Positions 9,128 to 18,600 are shown, counted from the first letter of the stretch. The stretch: 64,000 nt of DNA from Dactylosporangium siamense (GCF_016862795.1 NZ_BONQ01000182.1:1-64000); one strand, 5' to 3'. The notes: generated by a model from the sequence alone, not told the origin. Numbers and translations are program-made.

Positions 9128-10492
9128 TCAGCGCATCGGGGTGATCGCCGGCGGAACGTAGGGCGGGTTGTTCGGGTCGGTGTTGTCCTTCGGCCCGTAG
9201 ACCCGCAGCATCACGTTGAACTGGTTCTCGTCCACCGGCAGCCAGTTCGCCGGGGCGAAGCCCGGGGGCAGGACCCGCGTGATGGCGATGGCGATCGACC
9301 CGTCGGGGGCGGTGTAGAGCCCGGGCGTGTAGCTGGCGACGACAAACTTGGTCTGGCCCGGGATCAGCTCGACGGTGTCCGGCGTATAGGCGGTCAGCGA
9401 CCAGAAACGGCACGCGTCCGGGATCTGGTCGGCGCGGAACGTCAGCACGTAGCTGTTCGTGCCGGCCAACGGCCTCTTCTGCGCGTCGACGAACGCGTGC
9501 CAGTAGCCGGCGGCCTTGGCGTTGTTGCCGAACTGGATGAACTCGTTGCCCGAGGCGCGGTTCACGTAGTCGGTGCCCCACTGGGCGAAGTTCGTCGGGT
9601 GGATCCAGCCGGTCGTCCCGGCGCTGCCCTTCCAGTTCGCCTGGATCTTCGTCCAGGCCGCGACGACGGCGTCGGTGACCGCCTTCATCGGTTTGGGGTC
9701 GCCCGCGTAGTCGGCCACCTTCGCGGCCAGGTACAGCTCGTCGAACTGCTGGGCGAGGTTGTGGTCGTCGGTGCTCATCGGGTAGGTGCTGTGGTCCTGC
9801 ACGCCGCGCTGCATCATGTCCAGCAACGCCCGCGGATCGTGCTGGGCGAGGTCGTCGGCGTCCTTCTTGGTGCTCACGGCGAAGTTGGACAGCGGCAGGA
9901 TCAGGGTCGCGCCACCCTTCGGGCAGATCAGGTAGTCGCGCAGGGTGGTCATCCGCAGCCCTGCCCGGAACGCCGTCGCCAGGTCGATCGTGTTCTTGCC
10001 GTCCTTGTACTTGTCGGCGCGCAGGTTCCAGATCGTCACCGGGTAGGGCACCGAGACCGGCGGGATGCCCTCGGGCAGCGGCCCCTCCCACTCGTGCGGG
10101 ACCAGCGCATAGACGCCGCCCTGCGGCTGGTTGGGGATGTGCACCGACACGACGTTGCCGAACACGTCCAGCACCAGCAGCGAATACGTGATGCCGTTCG
10201 ACTCCGGAATCGTGAGGATCACCGGGCCGTCACGCAGGTCGACGAACGCCGAACCGTACAGGGTGTCGTCGTTGATGGCGACCACCGAGCGGTACTCCGG
10301 GCCCATGCCGTCCGGGCCGACGAGGGTGTTCGCGCCGTGCTTGTTCCATAAGAACGTCTGCTGGTAGTACGACAGCGCCCGCGGCCAGAACCGGATCACG
10401 TATTCGTAGGTCGTGTCGTCCGCGATGCCGTGCGGCGGCTTCGGCTTCGACTTCACCGGGTGCCGGCTCGGCGCCTCAGTCGATGGGTTCAC
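9128..10492 (-). CDS. DUF1254/DUF1214-domain protein
   Basis: 454 residues. The arrangement matches the DUF1254-DUF1214 family: an N-terminal part with YRSVVAINDDTLYGSAFVDL and a C-terminal part with RADQIPDACRFWSLTAYT and the closing NWLPVDENQFNVMLRVYGP. Members occur in many actinobacteria and have no established reaction. No signal peptide is apparent from the chosen start. The GTG at 10492 is preceded by GAGGAGGACGAAC; the longer frame upstream is low-complexity and has no comparable ribosome binding site. It is monocistronic, with about 330 bp of gene-free sequence upstream that holds only the hairpin at 10624 and probably the promoter. Confidence 0.8.
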   Translation of the reverse strand: MNPSTEAPSRHPVKSKPKPPHGIADDTTYEYVIRFWPRALSYYQQTFLWNKHGANTLVGPDGMGPEYRSVVAINDDTLYGSAFVDLRDGPVILTIPESNGITYSLLVLDVFGNVVSVHIPNQPQGGVYALVPHEWEGPLPEGIPPVSVPYPVTIWNLRADKYKDGKNTIDLATAFRAGLRMTTLRDYLICPKGGATLILPLSNFAVSTKKDADDLAQHDPRALLDMMQRGVQDHSTYPMSTDDHNLAQQFDELYLAAKVADYAGDPKPMKAVTDAVVAAWTKIQANWKGSAGTTGWIHPTNFAQWGTDYVNRASGNEFIQFGNNAKAAGYWHAFVDAQKRPLAGTNSYVLTFRADQIPDACRFWSLTAYTPDTVELIPGQTKFVVASYTPGLYTAPDGSIAIAITRVLPPGFAPANWLPVDENQFNVMLRVYGPKDNTDPNNPPYVPPAITPMR

Positions 10493-10623
10493 GTTCGTCC
10501 TCCTCGGTTGCAGGGTTGCGGGGAGGACGGACGCTGTCGTCGCGCAAATACGGTGCGTCGGTTTTCTGACACCGACAGTCAGATCATGGAGTCGTCCCAG
10601 AGATGGGAGCAAATACCGGTCGG

Positions 10624-10658
10624 CTGGTTCCGCGGCAGCAAACCTGCCGCGGAACCAG
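10624..10658 (-). terminator. Strong hairpin in the 10493-10823 gap
   Basis: CTGGTTCCGCGGCAG (10624-10638) pairs perfectly over 15 bp with CTGCCGCGGAACCAG (10644-10658), loop CAAAC. It lies about 165 nt past the stop of the leftward GGDEF-EAL gene ending at 10824, and is the only notable structure in this gene-free stretch. Confidence 0.65.
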
Positions 10659-10823
10659 CACCGGCCTCCCCCTACGCCGAGGGGGAGCACGCGACCGCTG
10701 CCGGCTCCGCCAAGCCAGACGCGATCAAGCGGCACGTCGTTGTTCGAACTTCATCGTGCAGGCCGGTCTTTTCCGCCGTGTGAACAGCGACGAACAAAGG
10801 ATCGACGCACCGTATGAACACGG

Positions 10824-12581
10824 TCACACTGCGGGTGATGTGGAGGGCGGCCGGTTTCCGGGGTTGAAGAGCTGGTCGGCTGCGTCGGGGGTCATGGGGT
10901 GGGCGAGGTAGTCGCCGCGGGCGGTGTCGCAGCCGAGGTCGTGGAGGGCTTCGAGCTGGTCGCGGCTTCGGACGTCGGTGGCGGTGACGGTGCGGGCGAG
11001 GTCGTGGAACATTTCGATGAGCCAGGCGAGCGTCGTGGTGCTCGACGCGTAGGTCGGCAGGTACACGTCGACGCCGTTGAGGAGTCGGGGGTCCAGCAGG
11101 ACGGTGCTGATCGGGGAATCGGCGAGGTTGGCGGGGCCGCCGGTGTTGTTGACCGCGATGTGGATGCCGTTGCGGGCCAGTCCGTCAAGGGTGAAGGCGA
11201 CGGCGTCGCTGGGGTCGCGGAGGGCGTCCTGCGCGACCGCGAGCTGCAGCCGGTTGGGTGGCAGGCCGCTGGTGTCGAGCGCTGCGGTGACAGTGCTGAG
11301 GATGCCCGTATCGCGCAGTTGTGCGGTGGTGCAGTCGATGCTGAGGATCGGGGGTTCGGGGGTGGCCTGCCAGGTCGCGGCCCGGGTGCAGGCCACGTGC
11401 AGGAGGTGGACGCTCAGCGGTGCGAGGATGCCGATGCGTTCGGCGAGGTCGAGGAGTTCGCCGGCGGGTACCGCCCCGAGGTTGCGGTGTCTCCAGCGCG
11501 GCGTGGCGTGCATGCCGACGATGGTGTTGTCGCGCAGCCGGATGATCGGCTGGTAGGCGAGCGTGAGCTCGCCGCGCCGCACGGCGTCCGGCAGGGCATG
11601 GGTGAGCTGGTGGCGTCGGACGTCGCGGGCTTCCCGGGCCGGCTCGAACAGTGTCCATGACGTTGCCGGGTTGTCCCGCCGCGTCCACGTCAACGCCATC
11701 GCCGCCGTTCGCAGCAGGTCACCGGAGCTGCCCGCGGCGGTGGGGCGTTCGACGATGCCGGCTGCTGCGGTGATGGACAGGTCGTGTCCGCCGATCCGGC
11801 GCGGGTGCCGCAGCAACCGCAGCGCCATGTCGGCGGCCTTGACGGCGTCGTCGGGTCCGGTGGTGTCCTCCACGACGAGGGCGAAGGTGTCGCCGCCGAG
11901 GTGGGCGAGATAGTAGTCGCGGTCCGTGGCCACGGCGCGGAACCGTCGTGCGGTGTCCTGCAGGAGGCGATCCGCTGTCGTGGTGCCGAAGGTGTCGTTG
12001 ATCGCGCTGAACCGCTGGATGTTGAGCAGACACACCCCGATCCGGGAGGACGGTTTCCTGGCGATGACGATGTCGAGGTAGGCGGTGAGTGCTGCCCGGT
12101 TCGGCAGTCCGGTCAACGGGTCGTGCAGCAACGCGTGCCGGACCTGTCGTTGCAACTGCTGCTGGTGGGTCCGCCATGCCTCGCGCTCGTCCCGGCTGAT
12201 GCTCTCGGCCGCGTCGCGGACCCGGTCCCGCAGGGTGGTGGTGAATCCGAGCGCGAACTGCTCGATCAGCACGATGAGCCGGGCAATGGGTTCGGGTCCG
12301 GTGAGCTGGAGGTCGGTCAGGAGCCGCCGGCGCAGGACGCCCATGCTGGCTGCCATGACGCGCGGGTCGGACATGGCGTTGTGGACGAGGTCGACGCCGA
12401 CCCGGAAGCCGGCATGCGGGTCGGCGACAGGGCCGGTCAGTGCGGTGAGCAGCTGCCGGGTCATGGCCTGGAGCAGCTGGGTGCGGCGTGCCGTGCCGCC
12501 GGGAACGAAGTTCGTCCTCGGCAGGGCCTGCGCCCAGGCTGCGGCGAACGCGACGACTCCATGGTCGGCACCGAGCCGCAT
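10824..12581 (-). CDS. Degenerate GGDEF-EAL protein
   Basis: 585 residues in three parts: a soluble helical N-terminal region (about 1-170), a GGDEF-like domain (HDPLTGLPNR, then GGDTF instead of GGDEF) and an EAL-like domain. In the EAL part the signature is MHATPRW in place of EALxRW, the N of NLS is lost (SIDCTTAQ), the ExTE glutamates are replaced (AVAQDAL) and DDFGTG reads NNTGG. The metal and substrate ligands of the phosphodiesterase are therefore gone and the cyclase is unlikely to work. No I-site RxxD precedes the GGDTF. The protein is more likely a c-di-GMP or GTP sensor or a protein-interaction module. The ATG at 12581 follows AACGGAGGCGCGCGCAC. No membrane helix is seen. Confidence 0.82.
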   Translation of the reverse strand: MRLGADHGVVAFAAAWAQALPRTNFVPGGTARRTQLLQAMTRQLLTALTGPVADPHAGFRVGVDLVHNAMSDPRVMAASMGVLRRRLLTDLQLTGPEPIARLIVLIEQFALGFTTTLRDRVRDAAESISRDEREAWRTHQQQLQRQVRHALLHDPLTGLPNRAALTAYLDIVIARKPSSRIGVCLLNIQRFSAINDTFGTTTADRLLQDTARRFRAVATDRDYYLAHLGGDTFALVVEDTTGPDDAVKAADMALRLLRHPRRIGGHDLSITAAAGIVERPTAAGSSGDLLRTAAMALTWTRRDNPATSWTLFEPAREARDVRRHQLTHALPDAVRRGELTLAYQPIIRLRDNTIVGMHATPRWRHRNLGAVPAGELLDLAERIGILAPLSVHLLHVACTRAATWQATPEPPILSIDCTTAQLRDTGILSTVTAALDTSGLPPNRLQLAVAQDALRDPSDAVAFTLDGLARNGIHIAVNNTGGPANLADSPISTVLLDPRLLNGVDVYLPTYASSTTTLAWLIEMFHDLARTVTATDVRSRDQLEALHDLGCDTARGDYLAHPMTPDAADQLFNPGNRPPSTSPAV

Positions 12582-12630
12582 GTGCGCGCGCCTCCGTTCC
12601 GCCGCGGGCTGGAACCGGCAAGGTTCTCCG

Positions 12631-12663
12631 ACTCAACAGTCTCGTTGGTCGTGGCTGTTGAGT
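12631..12663 (-). terminator. Inverted repeat downstream of the methyltransferase gene
   Basis: ACTCAACAG (12631-12639) and CTGTTGAGT (12655-12663) are perfect 9-bp arms 15 nt apart, about 70 nt beyond the methyltransferase stop and 50 nt before the GGDEF-EAL start. It could be a terminator or an operator of the downstream gene. Confidence 0.35.
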
Positions 12664-12734
12664 GCCACCCCGTCCACCGATCGGGTGACCGGGGCCGCCC
12701 CGGCGTCAGCGGTGGGACGGGCAACCGCTGCGAC

Positions 12735-13544
12735 TCAGCCGGTGGCGGACCTGCGGGCCACCCCGCCGACCGCCGACCGCTGTGGGGGTTCGTCGGCGTC
12801 CTCGGGGTCCGGGTGCCAGTCGCTGATCGGCACCAGACCGGGTTCCAGCACCTGCCAACCGCCGAGCAGGCCGGCCACCTGAGCGGGGGTGCGTATGCGC
12901 AGTGAGGTCGGCGTGCGCTGGTAGAGCTGTCGCACGTTCTCCTGCGCCGGCGCGTTGACCGCCGGCACCGCGTGGGAGACCGCGAGATGACTGCCTGCCG
13001 CGGCGGCATCGGCGAACTGCTGGAGGATGCCCGCCGGGTCGTCCGCGTCGTCGATGAAGTGCAGCACAGCCACCATCAGTACCCCGACCGGCTCGGAGAA
13101 GTCGATCAGGTCGAGCACCTCGAGATGGCCGAGGATGTCCTGCGGTTGCCGCAGATCTCCCTGGACCGCGGTGGCGTACCGGTTGTCGGCCAGGATCCGC
13201 CGGCTGTGCGCGACGGCCACCGGGTCGATGTCGACATACACGACCCTCGCGTCGGCGGTCGCGCACTGCACCACCTCGTGCACGTTGCCCAGCGTCGGGA
13301 TGCCCGAGCCGATGTCCAGGAACTGCCGTATCCCGCGACCGGCCAGCCACCGCACCGCCCGGCCCAGAAAGGCGCGGTTGTCGTGTGCGAGCTGCAGAAC
13401 GCCCGGCCACACGCGTTCCGCCTCGTCTGCGAACCTCCGGTCGACCTCGAAGTTGTGGAACCCGCCGAGCGCGTAGTCGTAGACCCGGGCCGCGTTCGGC
13501 GTGGTGATGTCGACCCCGTCGGGCACCCACTCCGGCAACACCAT
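12735..13544 (-). CDS. SAM-dependent methyltransferase (PF04672 / DUF574 family)
   Basis: 269 residues. The family signature TPNAARVYDYALGGFHNFEVD (shown in pieces: TPNAARVYDYALGG, then HNFEVDR) lies at about 14-37. The SAM-binding motif FLDIGSGIPT is at about 75-84 and VVYVDIDPVAVAHSR at about 101-115. Streptomyces and relatives carry many copies of this family, often beside regulators or secondary-metabolite genes; substrates are unknown. The ATG at 13544 gives the usual family N-terminus. The gene is flanked by two c-di-GMP genes on the same strand, but the gaps look too large for a tight operon. Confidence 0.85.
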   Translation of the reverse strand: MVLPEWVPDGVDITTPNAARVYDYALGGFHNFEVDRRFADEAERVWPGVLQLAHDNRAFLGRAVRWLAGRGIRQFLDIGSGIPTLGNVHEVVQCATADARVVYVDIDPVAVAHSRRILADNRYATAVQGDLRQPQDILGHLEVLDLIDFSEPVGVLMVAVLHFIDDADDPAGILQQFADAAAAGSHLAVSHAVPAVNAPAQENVRQLYQRTPTSLRIRTPAQVAGLLGGWQVLEPGLVPISDWHPDPEDADEPPQRSAVGGVARRSATG

Positions 13545-13653
13545 GAGATCCCCTCTCCGAGCACCGCCAGGCGATCAGCCTCGCACACGTTCGCCGCTTC
13601 TCCGCCTACCTGCCGGCGGCGCGGCGATGATCGTGTTCGGACAGCGCGCCGAG

Positions 13654-15588
13654 TCAGGCTGCGGCGGGGGTCAGATCACGGGTGCGGATCCAGTCGGTCA
13701 CGTCCGAGGCCGGCATCGGGCGGGCGTAGTGGTACCCCTGCGCGATGTCGCAGCCCAGGGCCTGCAGGGCGGCCACGTGCGCGGAGCCCTCCACACCCTC
13801 GGCCACGACGGTCATCCCGAGGTTGTGGCCGAGTTCGATGGCGCCGCGGACCAGGACGGCGTCGTCGTGGTCGGTGTCCATGTGCAGGACGAAGGCGCGG
13901 TCGACCTTCAGTTCGTCGACGGGCAGCTGCTTGAGGTACACCATTGAGGAGTACCCGGTGCCGTAGTCGTCGATCGACAGGCGGATGCCGAGGTCGTGCA
14001 GCTCCCGCAGGGTCGCCGTGGCGAGGGCGGGGTTGGCCATGACCGCCGACTCCGTGACCTCCAGGCGCAGCAGGGCGGCCGGCACGTCATGCCGGGCGAG
14101 CATCGCGGTGACCTGGGCGACGAGGTTCGCGTCGAGCAGGCAGCGGGGCGAGAGGTTCACCGCGACCGGGATCTCCAAGCCGGCGTCGAGCCAGGCGCGG
14201 ACCTGCGCGAGGGTGTGGTGCAGGACGTATCGGGTGAGGCGGTTGATGAGGCCGGTGTTCTCGGCGACCGGCACGAACTCGCCGGGCGCGATCGGGCCCC
14301 GGGTCGGGTGCTGCCAGCGCACCAGGGCCTCGACGCCGCACAGTTCGCCGCTGCCGAGGCGGACCTTCGGCTGGTAGTGCAGCGACAGCTGGTCGGTGGC
14401 GTCCAGGGCGCGGCGCAGGTCACCGAGCAGCAGCAGCCGGCTGCTGTCCTCCGTGTGCAGGGAGGACCGGTACGCGACCACGCCGGCTTTGGTGTCCTTG
14501 GCCGCGTACATGGCGATGTCCGCGCAGCGGAGCAGGGCCTCGGCGGTGCCGGCGTCCGTCGGGGCGTGTGCGATGCCGACGGACGCCTCGACATCGACGG
14601 TGACGTCGCCGAGGTCGAAGCTGCGGTGCAGCTCGTGCTGCAGGCGCTGGGCGAGTTCGGTGGCGGCTTCGGGGGCGGTGCCGGGCAGCAGCACGGCGAA
14701 CTCGTCGCCGGCCAGACGGGCCACGGTGTCACCGGCGCGGACGGCGGCCCTGGCGCGTTCGGCGACCTGCCGCAGCAGCTCGTCGCCGTAGTGGTGGCCG
14801 AGGGTGTCGTTGACCTCTTTGAACTTGTCCAGGTCGAGCATGAGCACGGACGGGGCGAGCTGGGCGTCGATCGCGTCGGCGGCCCGGGCGATGAACAGGC
14901 TGCGGTTCGGCAGGCCGGTCAGCGCGTCGTGCCGGGCCCGGTGCTCGCTGTCCGCGGCCTGGCGCACCAGGCGGCGCTGGTAGCCGGCGGCGACGAGGGA
15001 GAACCCGGCGAGCGAGGCCAGGCCGGCGGCGAAGGTGCCGATGGTGGCGATGAAAACAAGGTGTTCGACGGCGTCGAGGCGGTCCGCGGCGCGGGCGGCG
15101 GCTGTGGCGTGCTCGGCGGCGGCGTTCTGCACGAGGTCGTCGATCGCCGCGGAGGCCGGGTCGACGACGGTGACGTCGAGCCGTTGGACGAGCACCGCGT
15201 CCTGGACGTCGACGGCGTTGAAGAGCTGGCTGATGCCGTCGTCGTACTGTCGCTGCAGCGCCGCCACCCGGTCGGCGAGGGCACGGTCGGCGCCGTCACC
15301 GCGGGCCCGGATCTCGGTCACGGCGGCGTCGAGGTCGGCGACCGCGTCGGCGTGTTCGGCGCGCCGCGCCAGCGTCGGCTCCATCCGGTAGTGCTGTTCG
15401 GCGATCTGCTCCTGGGCGAGGGCGTCGTGGGCGCCGTCGTAGGCGTCGGCGAGCTCGTAGGCGACCCGCGACTCCGTGGCGGCCTGGCGGGTGGCGACGG
15501 TCCCGAAGGTGCTCACCCCGGTCAGGGCAAGCAGCACCACGGCCAGACCGGCCATGGCGAACCGCCGCCTGCGCTGCGAGCCGATCAC
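13654..15588 (-). CDS. Membrane GGDEF-EAL c-di-GMP enzyme
   Basis: 644 residues from the chosen GTG. Membrane helices near 10-30 and 177-205 enclose an extracytoplasmic helical sensor of about 145 residues, resembling a four-helix-bundle input domain. GGDEF follows with AGDEF (293-297) and an RAGD I-site. The EAL domain is complete: VEALVRWQHP (EAL at 420-422), NLSPR, EVTES, DDYGTG and AEGVE. The phosphodiesterase should be active; the AGDEF cyclase may be active or regulatory. I prefer the GTG at 15588 because AGGGGGAG lies five bases upstream and it puts a basic patch directly before the first helix. ATG 15666 and TTG 15696 are in frame but lack a clear ribosome binding site. Transcribed divergently from the gene at 15801. 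Confidence 0.85.
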   Translation of the reverse strand: MIGSQRRRRFAMAGLAVVLLALTGVSTFGTVATRQAATESRVAYELADAYDGAHDALAQEQIAEQHYRMEPTLARRAEHADAVADLDAAVTEIRARGDGADRALADRVAALQRQYDDGISQLFNAVDVQDAVLVQRLDVTVVDPASAAIDDLVQNAAAEHATAAARAADRLDAVEHLVFIATIGTFAAGLASLAGFSLVAAGYQRRLVRQAADSEHRARHDALTGLPNRSLFIARAADAIDAQLAPSVLMLDLDKFKEVNDTLGHHYGDELLRQVAERARAAVRAGDTVARLAGDEFAVLLPGTAPEAATELAQRLQHELHRSFDLGDVTVDVEASVGIAHAPTDAGTAEALLRCADIAMYAAKDTKAGVVAYRSSLHTEDSSRLLLLGDLRRALDATDQLSLHYQPKVRLGSGELCGVEALVRWQHPTRGPIAPGEFVPVAENTGLINRLTRYVLHHTLAQVRAWLDAGLEIPVAVNLSPRCLLDANLVAQVTAMLARHDVPAALLRLEVTESAVMANPALATATLRELHDLGIRLSIDDYGTGYSSMVYLKQLPVDELKVDRAFVLHMDTDHDDAVLVRGAIELGHNLGMTVVAEGVEGSAHVAALQALGCDIAQGYHYARPMPASDVTDWIRTRDLTPAAA

Positions 15589-15800
15589 CGACACTCCCCC
15601 TGCCGTTGCGGCACCCCGGGCCAGGGCCGCTGCATCCAGCATCTTCGGCGGCCGGCGGCCCGTCATGATGACCAGCTGGTTGTCAACCGGATGCAAATGC
15701 GGTCACGCTGTGGCGTGTGTGATGCCGTTCGCTTCATATCCTGACCGGGTGACCGATCTGAGCGTGCGGACACCGGAGCATCGGATGAGGAGCACGTCGT

Positions 15801-18155
15801 ATGGGTGGGACCAGTAGCGCGGCGCCGGACCGCGGGCCCGACCGGTCCGACACGCGGCCGCTGCTGCGCATCTGCCTGGCCATCTTCGGTCTGGGCTGCC
15901 TCTGGACCGCGTGTTTCGCAGCGGGACTGCCGGTGCCGCGGGTGCTCATGTGGCTGACGGTGCCGGCGACCAGCGTCGTGGCCGGGTTGACCGCACTGCG
16001 GGTCGCGAACGCCGCGGGCATGCACCCGGCTGCCCGGCGGTTCTGGCTGCACATCACCGTCGTGGAAGTGTTGGTGGCGCTCGGCGCGTCGCTCATGACC
16101 GCGGCGACGTTCGCCGGCCTCACCGACCGGCCGCTGCCGTTCATCGGCGCCGCCGTGCCGCTGCTGTCGATCGGTTTGCTGTTGGTGATGTGGGCGTTGC
16201 TGCGCCTGCCCGTCGGGCACCGCAGCCGCAGCGAGTGGCTGCGCCTCACCCTGGATGGCGCGACCGTCACCGCCGGCGCGGCACTGTTCCTGTGGCACCT
16301 GGCGCTGCGACCCCTGGTCGCCACGCATGCAGACGTCGGCAAGTTCCTGGGCATGCTGCTGATCGCGATCCTGTGTCTGCTCGCCCTCGTCGCGGTCATG
16401 AAGGTCGTCCTCGTCGGCAGCGGCCCGGTGTCGGCCGGCTCGCTGCGGCTGCTCGCCCTGACGATCCTGATCGGCTGCCTCGCCTCGGCGGCGGCGCCGA
16501 TCACGAACCAGCCGCGGTGGCTCGGCCTGCAGCCGATCAGCATCATCGTGAACATGCTCGTGGTGTGCGCGGCCGCGCACGTGCAGCGGCGGTCCCCCGA
16601 CGACCCGCCGGACGGCCCGAGCAGCACGCGCCCGCGGCGGCGGTACTCGTTCCTGCCCTACGTGGGCGTGGGCGCGACGTCGCTGCTGCTGGCGGTCGAA
16701 GGCATCCGCGCCGGCACGGGACACCAGTCCGACATCGCGGCCGTGGCGTGCGGCGCGATCGTCATCACCGGCATGGTCGTCGCCCGGCAGTTCGTCGCCC
16801 TGCGCGACAACGCCCAACTGCTGGATTCGGTACGCCGGCACGAACAGCAACTGGAGCACCAGGCCACCCACGACGTCCTCACCGGCCTGGCCAACCGGGC
16901 CGCGTTCAGCGGCGTCGTCGACACGACCCTGGACGAGCTCGCCGAGCCCGGCGGCATCGCGGTCGTCCTCATCGACCTCGACGACTTCAAAGAGGTCAAC
17001 GACACCCTCGGCCACGCCGTCGGCGACGAGGTCCTCATCGCCGTCGCGGCCCGCCTGCGCACCGCGGTGCGGGGCGACGACGTGGTGGCCCGCCTCGGCG
17101 GCGACGAGTTCGCCGTCCTGCTGCGCCACGCACCCGACGACGCCGCCGGCCGGGCCGCCGAGCGGATGCTGTCGCTGCTGCAGCAGCCGGTCGTCGCCGC
17201 CGGCCACCAGCTGCTCGTGCACGCCAGCATCGGCGTGGCGCACGCCCGACCCGGCGACGACCTGGGCGCGGTGCTCCGCAACGCCGACATCGCGATGTAC
17301 GCCGCCAAGGACCGCGGCAAAGACGGCTACGTCGGCTACACCCCCGACCTCGCGGCCCGCATCCAGACCCATGCCGAACTGGCCGCGGACCTCCGCGACG
17401 CGCTCGACACCGACCGGCTCTTCCTGCGCTACCAGCCCATCGTGCTGCTCGACACCGGCGCGATCTTCGGCGCCGAGGCGCTGCTGCGTTTCCAACATCC
17501 CACCCGGGGCCTCGTCCCACCGTCCGAATTCATCCCGATCGCGGAGCAGTCCGGGCTGATCGTCCCGATCGGCCGCTGGGTCCTGCGCGAGGCGTGCCGG
17601 CAGGCCGCCGACTGGATCCGCCGGCACGGCACCGACGCGCTGCAGTCCATCACCGTGAACGTCGCCGGGCGGCAGCTGCGGGACCCGAGCTTCGTCGACG
17701 ACGTCGCCGACGCCCTCGCCACCGCCGGTCTGCCTCCGGAACGGCTGCTCATCGAGGTCACCGAGACCGCCGTCCTCAACGACGGCCCGGCCATCACCGC
17801 CCTGCATGAACTGCGCCGGCTCAACGTCCGCATCGCGCTGGACGACTTCGGCACCGCGGCGTCATCGCTCGGGCTCCTGCTGACCTGCCCGGTCACCACG
17901 TTGAAACTCGACCGCAGTTTCGTCGAGCAGATCACCACCGTCAGCCGGCAGGCAGCCGTCGCGCAGGCGGTCGCCCACATCGCCAAGACCCTGGACCTGC
18001 AGGCCGTCGCGGAGGGCATCGAGACCGCCGAACAGGCGGAGCTGCTGCGCCGCCAGGGCTACCAGCTCGGCCAGGGCTACCTCTACGCCCGGCCGCTCGC
18101 CCCCGAACAGCTCGAACCGCTCCTGCTGAAGACCCGGCTCATCAGCACCCCGTGA
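15801..18155 (+). CDS. Membrane GGDEF-EAL c-di-GMP enzyme with polytopic sensor
   Basis: 784 residues. Eight to ten membrane helices occupy about 22-330, followed by a short linker (ARQFVALRDNAQLLDSVRR) and GGDEF (433-437) with an RGDD I-site. The EAL domain begins near 525 with AEALLRFQHP (EAL at 559-561), EVTET, and DDFGTAAS in place of DDFGTGYS; NVAGRQL replaces the common NLS. Both activities could be present, with cyclase motifs intact and the phosphodiesterase slightly off consensus. The N-terminal membrane domain and linker resemble those of the GGDEF protein at 1755-3359, suggesting a shared signal. Start ATG at 15801; the preceding base context is only a moderate ribosome binding site. 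Confidence 0.87.
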   Translation: MGGTSSAAPDRGPDRSDTRPLLRICLAIFGLGCLWTACFAAGLPVPRVLMWLTVPATSVVAGLTALRVANAAGMHPAARRFWLHITVVEVLVALGASLMTAATFAGLTDRPLPFIGAAVPLLSIGLLLVMWALLRLPVGHRSRSEWLRLTLDGATVTAGAALFLWHLALRPLVATHADVGKFLGMLLIAILCLLALVAVMKVVLVGSGPVSAGSLRLLALTILIGCLASAAAPITNQPRWLGLQPISIIVNMLVVCAAAHVQRRSPDDPPDGPSSTRPRRRYSFLPYVGVGATSLLLAVEGIRAGTGHQSDIAAVACGAIVITGMVVARQFVALRDNAQLLDSVRRHEQQLEHQATHDVLTGLANRAAFSGVVDTTLDELAEPGGIAVVLIDLDDFKEVNDTLGHAVGDEVLIAVAARLRTAVRGDDVVARLGGDEFAVLLRHAPDDAAGRAAERMLSLLQQPVVAAGHQLLVHASIGVAHARPGDDLGAVLRNADIAMYAAKDRGKDGYVGYTPDLAARIQTHAELAADLRDALDTDRLFLRYQPIVLLDTGAIFGAEALLRFQHPTRGLVPPSEFIPIAEQSGLIVPIGRWVLREACRQAADWIRRHGTDALQSITVNVAGRQLRDPSFVDDVADALATAGLPPERLLIEVTETAVLNDGPAITALHELRRLNVRIALDDFGTAASSLGLLLTCPVTTLKLDRSFVEQITTVSRQAAVAQAVAHIAKTLDLQAVAEGIETAEQAELLRRQGYQLGQGYLYARPLAPEQLEPLLLKTRLISTP

Positions 18156-18173
18156 AAAACCGGCCCGCCACAC

Positions 18174-18419
18174 TCAGGGCAGCGCGGGCTCCGGTGCTGC
18201 CTCCCGCTGCGCTGCGCGCAGGGCCTGCCGGGCATAGGATGTGTTGGCACCGGCGTGCACGAGTGCAACGCGGCGCTGCTCACGGGACGGCGTGGTGGAG
18301 TCGGCCAGGCCGGTCGCGACCGTGGGCACGGCCCCGGCGGTGCCCACGGTCAGCAGCGCCGCACGCTCATGGAAGTCCGCTGCCGTGCGGGCCGCCTCGG
18401 CTCGCTGGCGGCGAGCCAT
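18174..18419 (-). CDS. Small hypothetical protein coupled to a hydrolase remnant
   Basis: 81 residues, Ala/Arg-rich (MARRQRAEAARTAADFHERA...), with no recognised domain. Its ATG (18417-18419) overlaps the stop of the truncated alpha/beta-hydrolase upstream as TGATG, the normal sign of translational coupling. It may have been the second gene of a small operon whose first gene has been destroyed. Whether it is still expressed is doubtful because the upstream promoter is gone. Confidence 0.4.
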   Translation of the reverse strand: MARRQRAEAARTAADFHERAALLTVGTAGAVPTVATGLADSTTPSREQRRVALVHAGANTSYARQALRAAQREAAPEPALP

Positions 18420-18600
18420 CAGTGACCTTGTCCCCGGCAAAGGAAGCACGACAGGAGTCGCCTGAAGTCGTGCGGGTGCTCGATCGCCGGCACGTGCCCG
18501 CATCGCCCGAACACGTACAGACGGGCATCGGCCAGATGTTCGAGCAGGGGCAGGGCTGCCGTCCCGATCGGGGTGACCCGGTCCTCGGCGCCGTGCCATG
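18419..18600 (-). pseudogene. C-terminal remnant of an alpha/beta-hydrolase
   Basis: Reading leftward from about 18600, the frame gives WHGAEDRVTPIGTAALPLLE, then HLADARLYVFGRCGHVPAIE and HPHDFRRLLSCFL before a stop at 18419. This is the classical end of an alpha/beta-hydrolase, with the acid residue in GAEDRVTP and the catalytic His in GRCGHVP. There is no start codon, nucleophile elbow or N-terminal barrel: at about 18600 the sequence turns into an aldehyde dehydrogenase fragment on the other strand. The joint is a clear sign of past rearrangement. Confidence 0.7.

Noticed and set aside
15663-17807. 714-codon leftward frame across the GGDEF-EAL gene at 15801
   Set aside because: Gln/Arg/Asp-rich shadow without motifs; the rightward frame has complete GGDEF and EAL signatures.
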